Source: Schizochytrium sp. TIO01
Lineage: Eukaryota; Sar; Bigyra; Thraustochytrida; Thraustochytriidae
Assembly: GCA_004764695.1 (NCBI GenBank)
Contig: SMSO01000025.1
Location: 1,907,102 to 1,971,101, forward strand
Direction of reading: 5' to 3'
DNA length: 64,000 nucleotides
Made by a program: the position numbers and the translations under genes. Under the pieces are notes generated by a model, which saw only the letters and a program-made list of their open reading frames with translations, did no database searches and had not been told where the DNA came from. Of the stretch, positions 63,228 to 64,000 are shown one piece after another. Positions within the stretch are counted from its first letter, which is position 1, and each line of letters starts with the position of its first letter.

Positions 63228-64000
63228 CTTCTTCGCAGTGGTAGCCTGGATCCGAGCAATATTCTTCTTGTTCCAGGTCTGCTTATTATTTATTCACAAT
63301 CCGCATTTCTTGCTCTAAAAGATTATAACTTGGCCTAAAAGGTAGTACTAAATTAGAAGGCACATAGTAGTAAGATTATTGATATATTATAGAGACTTGT
63401 CAAATGACAGATAATCTACATCCGCTCCTTGAATTGGAAAAGCTAATCTTCGGTTCACTCAAAAGATAAGAGTCGCAATCTGTCTTTTGCTCTTTGACGT
63501 TCTATAATTGCCACCGAGCAATACTGCGAAATGAGCGAACCAAAGCACCATGAATCAATGAACAAATCCTAATAGTACAAACAAAGACTGAGGTTTCTGA
63601 CCTATTTATTCTTCTGGGGCTTTTTTATTGTTTTACACTGACAAGAACTAGAGTAGCTTCTATGCGGGAATCTGCTCCTTCCATACCACCCTGGATTGCT
63701 TTGCAGAAGCAACATATCCTGAATTTGCAAAGTTCCCAGTCCGCGAGGTCGCATTGATTTGCGTGGCGAGAGGCACGTGGAGCTTGCAACCGCTGCAGAA
63801 GCAGTTCACAAACATCGAGTTAGTTTGTGTGGAACGAAAGCTTGGTTGATCGCTTCCACGATGTTCTTGTCAAACTTGCTCGACTCTCCAACACCGACGG
63901 TCTTTGAGCTGTCTATGTCCAATGGTCTGACCACAGCGCTCCAGGTATGTTGAATTCAAAGGCTTAATGAGTGATGAATATGCAAGAATAGTTTGCTGAC
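63228..64000. other. Right edge: promoter side of the phospho-lyase gene and an unresolved fragment
   Basis: The first 300 bases should contain the phospho-lyase promoter. At 63759-63945 a + frame of 62 codons ends at CTCCAG|GTATGT, a good donor site, and might be a first exon of a gene that continues beyond the window. The same DNA read on - gives protein-like sequence (DSSKTVGVGESSKFDKNI) but with stops at both ends and no good acceptor. Neither family is recognised, and both reads cannot be right. Confidence 0.25.

Noticed and set aside
1-64000. CRISPR array, rRNA, transposase or long terminal repeats
   Set aside because: No spaced direct repeats, rRNA cores, transposase motifs or paired long repeats were seen on reading both strands.

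Overview
This is a nuclear eukaryotic window. The genes are long and mostly uninterrupted, with two short spliced genes that have GT-AG introns. The gene set is that of a flagellated, mitochondriate protist: delta-tubulin, a polycystin-type channel, NDUFA8 of complex I, LSM1, TRM5, an eEF2K/MHCK-type alpha-kinase and ETNPPL. The intron-poor style and the presence of a Crinkler-like kinase relic suggest a stramenopile, perhaps a labyrinthulomycete (thraustochytrid); that assignment is inference, not proof.

Layout. Bases 1-17,600 hold no gene I can recognise. They are crowded with microsatellites of many units (CTTT, CTGT, AAAC, TTCA/GTTT, CAGA, about 30 copies of GTAT, 8- and 10-base units). 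From 17.6 to 36.8 kb come an alpha-kinase with a SHOCT segment (-), TRM5 (-), a secretory coiled-coil/five-TM protein (+), an F-box/leucine-rich-repeat protein (+) and a channel with two N-terminal DEP domains and a polycystin C-terminal half (-). A possible decayed gene lies at 27.8-28.4 kb. At 39-41.5 kb NDUFA8 (+) and delta-tubulin (-) converge with only 16 bases between stop codons. The right end holds LSM1 (+, three exons) and an ethanolamine-phosphate phospho-lyase-like enzyme (-).

The most unusual content is at 42.4-60.0 kb. Three paralogous genes (42377-45160 -, 47952-51317 -, 57417-59981 +) encode a 21-residue leucine-rich repeat of the LPx kind followed by a domain that matches the NEL (novel E3 ligase) domain known mainly from secreted effectors of Gram-negative bacteria. 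The Cys-x-Asp motif is present in all three copies. A second conserved module that looks like a degenerate U-box follows NEL. Two copies add Cys-rich, membrane-spanning N-terminal halves and one is soluble. Between copies two and three lies a broken Crinkler-like gene (coiled coil, PD-(D/E)xK-like domain, protein kinase) whose three in-frame TGA codons all fit CGA-to-TGA decay. I read this as a small cluster of endogenous eukaryotic NEL-type ubiquitin ligases; their activity is untested.
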